A DNA stretch of 44,779 nucleotides from Novosphingobium lindaniclasticum LE124. Its GTDB lineage: Bacteria > Pseudomonadota > Alphaproteobacteria > Sphingomonadales > Sphingomonadaceae. The position numbers and the translations under genes were made by a program. Positions 42,380 through 44,779 of this stretch are shown here, in pieces. The stretch is from assembly GCF_000445125.1 (NCBI RefSeq), contig NZ_ATHL01000067.1, forward strand, positions 1 through 44,779, given 5' to 3'. The notes below the pieces were generated by a model that did no database searches, was not told the DNA's origin, and worked only from the letters and a program-made list of their open reading frames with translations. Each line of letters opens with the position of its first letter. Positions within the stretch are counted from its first letter, which is position 1.

Positions 42380-43222
42380 ATGCAATTCGATAACATCGAC
42401 TTCGTCATCATCGGCGCCGCGAAATCGGCGACGACCTGGCTTCAGACACAGCTACAGTCGGATCCGGCCGTTTACATGCCCGACCCGGAGCTGCACTTTT
42501 TCTCCAGGGAGTATAGCCGAGGAGAAGACTGGTATCTCTCGCAGTTCGGCGAGGGAAGGCGGGGCAGGACCGTTGGCGAGAAATCCAACTCCTACCTTTA
42601 CGCACCCGATGCCGCGGCTCGTCTTCATCGTCACCTGCCTCACGCGAAGCTGATCGTACAGCTGCGCAACCCTGTGGAGCGGGCATATTCCAACTACTGC
42701 ATGCTTTTCAGGCGCGGAGAAGTCGGCGCGGACATCGGGAACTACATCGATCCCTCGCTAGGCGAAAACGCGCGGTTCCTGGGCGGAGGCCATTTCGCGA
42801 CGCATCTACAGTCCTATATCGACCTCTTCGGGCGCGAGGCGCTTCTCATCCTGTTTTTCGAGGGCGTGATGGACGATCCGGGAGCGCAGATGGCGCGGGC
42901 CCGAGCTCACCTGGGATTGCCGCCGCGTCCGCTTGCGCCGGCCGGACAGGAGAAGGTGAAAGACAAGACGGTTCCGGTCGTTCCCGCGCGATTGAGCAAG
43001 CGTCTCGCGTGGATGAAGCCGATCGCCCGCCCGCTTCGAGGCACTCCGCCGTTCGAGGCGATGCGTGAACTGGTCGCGCGGAAGATCCAGTATCCGCAGC
43101 TGACCGAGGATCTGCGCAAGCGTCTCAACGACTATTACGGCCCCTCCATCGAGGTACTGGAGCAGATAAGTGGTCAATCGCTCAGCCGATGGTACGCGCC
43201 TGCGAGTCAGGCTGGGCGATGA
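42380..43222 (+). CDS. PAPS-dependent sulfotransferase
   Basis: A 280-residue enzyme that moves sulfate from PAPS to a hydroxyl or amine of a sugar or lipid. The 5'-phosphosulfate loop is IIGAAKSATTWLQTQL (10-25) and the 3'-phosphate site is LRNPVERAYSNY (95-106). The start at ATG 42380 places the PAPS loop near the N-terminus as usual. No signal peptide is seen, so it acts in the cytoplasm. Next to a polysaccharide pyruvyl transferase it probably decorates an exopolysaccharide or glycolipid. Confidence 0.92.
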   Translation: MQFDNIDFVIIGAAKSATTWLQTQLQSDPAVYMPDPELHFFSREYSRGEDWYLSQFGEGRRGRTVGEKSNSYLYAPDAAARLHRHLPHAKLIVQLRNPVERAYSNYCMLFRRGEVGADIGNYIDPSLGENARFLGGGHFATHLQSYIDLFGREALLILFFEGVMDDPGAQMARARAHLGLPPRPLAPAGQEKVKDKTVPVVPARLSKRLAWMKPIARPLRGTPPFEAMRELVARKIQYPQLTEDLRKRLNDYYGPSIEVLEQISGQSLSRWYAPASQAGR

Positions 43223-43277
43223 TGTCTTGAACGGACGGACCGGGGCGGATCCATTATCAAGGGGTAGGGCAAATAAT

Positions 43278-44591
43278 ATGAAGACGTTTATCGTTACCGG
43301 CATACAGATGCGAAACAAGGGATCTCAGGCGATGTTCATCTCCCTGAGCGAATCCTTGAAATCCATTTACGGTGATTGCGAAGTCATCGGCTTCGCGAAC
43401 AAGTACGATTCACCCGAACAATATACTTTTCGGCTGCTGCCCTATGACGACTATACGCGCCCCATTTTGAAGCATGGATTGTACAAGGCGCCTTTCCTGG
43501 TGCCGCTGTTGACGCGCCTGGTGAGCCATTTCAAGAAAAGCGACAAGTGGCGCAACAAAATTCCCGAAATGAGGAAAGCCCTGAAAAGGGCAGATGCCAT
43601 TTTTGACGCGAGTGGATACGCGCTGGGCTCCGGTTGGCCCAAGCAAAGCGGAAGAATGTTACTCGATACGATCAAAATGGCCAAGCGTTATAACAAGCCG
43701 ATAATATTGATGCCGCAAAGCTTCGGCCCGTTCGATTGGGGGGAGAAAGACGACGCGCACTTCATCGACGAGGTGAAGAAGGAGTTGACATACCCCCTGA
43801 AAATCTATGCGCGAGAGCGCGAGGGGTACGCATGCCTTACTTCTCTCGGGCTGCGCAATGTCGAACTGTCGGCGGATATGGTGATCAGGGAAAAGGCCTT
43901 CCCGAGAGCCGACCAGATCCGCATCCGAAATGGCGGCGGCACGAAAGAATATCCCGCGCCCAACTCGGTCGGATTCATCATAAACAAGAATGTGTTCAGG
44001 ATCGGTGACGCTTCCGCCGTTCTCGATGTCTATGCAAGAATATTGGAGAAGCTGCTTGCGAGCGGCGAGAGGGTCTATATCCTCTGTACCTCCACCGCCG
44101 ATACGGATCTCGTCAAGCAGGTCCTTGGCAAGATGGGGAACGGCCGGAAAGTGCAGGTCATTTCCGGCGAATATTCAAGCCCGGAACTGATCGATATCCT
44201 CTCACGGTTTAAATATGTGGTGGCATCGCGCTATCACTCGGTCGTGTTCGCTTACAGGAGCGGTGTGCCTGCGGTCATACTCGGATGGGCCAGCAAGTAT
44301 ACCGATCTTGCTGCGCTTTTTCAGCAGCAGGATTACGTCTTCGACATCCGGGATACGAATTCCGCCCGCATTCTCGAAGGGGTTGAGAAAATGGCGGCTC
44401 GTTATGAGGAAGAGGCGAGCCGGATAAAAGGAAGCCTGGAAGGTCTTCAAGCTACCTCCGTCGTGCTGGACGCGGTACATGCACTCGAGGAGCACGCTTC
44501 GTCAGCGGCGGTCACGACCCATCACCAAATCCGGCCGCGAAGGGGCGCTACGAGGACGCCGGCGCGCGATTTGAAACGGCTGCACAGCTGA
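43278..44591 (+). CDS. Polysaccharide pyruvyl transferase-family protein
   Basis: A 437-residue protein of the CsaB/WcaK type: GIQMRNKGSQAMFISLSESL at the start, DAIFDASGYALGSGWPKQSG, PIILMPQSFGPFDWGEKDD, IYAREREGY, SVGFIINKNVF, and a C-terminal nucleotide-sugar-like segment VVASRYHSVVFAYRSGVPAV. It would add ketal pyruvate from PEP to a surface polysaccharide. It starts at ATG 43278, 55 bases after the sulfotransferase. The middle of the gene is visibly more AT-rich in codon use than its neighbours, a sign of transfer common for surface-polysaccharide genes. The last 35 or so residues are Arg-rich and unlike the family. Confidence 0.92.
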   Translation: MKTFIVTGIQMRNKGSQAMFISLSESLKSIYGDCEVIGFANKYDSPEQYTFRLLPYDDYTRPILKHGLYKAPFLVPLLTRLVSHFKKSDKWRNKIPEMRKALKRADAIFDASGYALGSGWPKQSGRMLLDTIKMAKRYNKPIILMPQSFGPFDWGEKDDAHFIDEVKKELTYPLKIYAREREGYACLTSLGLRNVELSADMVIREKAFPRADQIRIRNGGGTKEYPAPNSVGFIINKNVFRIGDASAVLDVYARILEKLLASGERVYILCTSTADTDLVKQVLGKMGNGRKVQVISGEYSSPELIDILSRFKYVVASRYHSVVFAYRSGVPAVILGWASKYTDLAALFQQQDYVFDIRDTNSARILEGVEKMAARYEEEASRIKGSLEGLQATSVVLDAVHALEEHASSAAVTTHHQIRPRRGATRTPARDLKRLHS

Positions 44592-44779
44592 AAGGGACAA
44601 CTCGCCCCTGCCTTGCCGCGCGATCTCGCCTGATTTTCGCAAGGTTCCGGATCGTCTGACTCCGATGACTTCGGGGTGACCAGGTGGCGGTCCGGCAATG
44701 GGCTCCAACACGGCTTCATCCTGTCTCGCAGGGCCGGTAAAAAGGTGCGAAGCGGCGCCTGGGGCAAGGGACACGCCCC
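44592..44779. other. Right edge of the window, nothing recognised
   Basis: The remaining 188 bases hold no recognisable gene start, terminator or repeat. Short open frames on the minus strand run off the edge but show no family signature. Confidence 0.5.

Noticed and set aside
1..44779. CRISPR arrays, tRNA or rRNA genes, prophage structural genes
   Set aside because: I looked for regularly spaced repeats, tRNA-like cloverleaf ends and phage head or tail proteins and found none.

Overview
The window looks like a chromosomal or large-plasmid segment of a GC-rich alphaproteobacterium, most likely a sphingomonad (Sphingomonas, Sphingobium or Novosphingobium type). The reasons are two large intact TonB-dependent receptors plus one broken one, many short-chain dehydrogenases next to AraC/HxlR/LacI-type regulators, Tat-exported hydrolases, and sphingomonad-style IS5 and IS3 elements. 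I see no rRNA, tRNA or CRISPR array.

Layout. (1) 1-2 kb: a complete IS5-family element with perfect terminal inverted repeats abuts a wrecked tyrosine recombinase gene. (2) 2-6.1 kb: htpG (minus), a DksA-type zinc-finger protein, a small unknown protein, an IS3 remnant, and a phosphorelay remnant: a receiver-domain tail (probably of a lost hybrid kinase), an intact receiver and an intact Hpt protein. (3) 6.3-10.4 kb (minus): TonB-dependent receptor, Ca2+-dependent phosphoinositide phospholipase C-like enzyme, and a broken histidine acid phosphatase (phytase-like). A Pho-box-like direct repeat lies upstream, so this reads as an inositol-phosphate/phosphate scavenging locus. (4) 10.5-11.2 kb: an IS5 remnant that cuts an aldehyde dehydrogenase gene. 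(5) 11.2-31 kb: a dense run of redox and detoxification modules, often as enzyme operons divergent from their own regulator. They are: SDR; a winged-helix/ATPase/TPR regulator divergent from a Tat epoxide hydrolase, Ohr/OsmC and exported hydrolase operon; a Tat hydrolase coupled to cytochrome P460; an SDR, AhpD, SDR operon with a GlxA-like regulator; a zinc-type oxidoreductase plus monooxygenase pair with HxlR; AraC with SDR; and AraC with an NmrA, cupin, AhpD operon. Inside this run a decayed CobW-type zinc GTPase and a decayed TonB receptor diverge from a very good Zur-box-like palindrome. (6) 31-36.7 kb: IS3 remnant, phosphatidylserine decarboxylase, SDR pseudogene, second large TonB receptor, then a scar joining fragments of an aspartate kinase and an MHS-type transporter. 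(7) 36.7-44.8 kb: YbdG-like MscS channel, an exported protein of unknown function, altronate dehydratase with a LacI-type regulator and a perfect palindromic operator candidate, then a sulfotransferase and a polysaccharide pyruvyl transferase that suggest the edge of an exopolysaccharide locus.

The segment is an accessory region under strong turnover. At least ten gene remnants lie between intact operons, and several breakpoints carry IS pieces or a short degenerate repeat. All functional calls come from reading motifs and domain order by eye; no database search was run.
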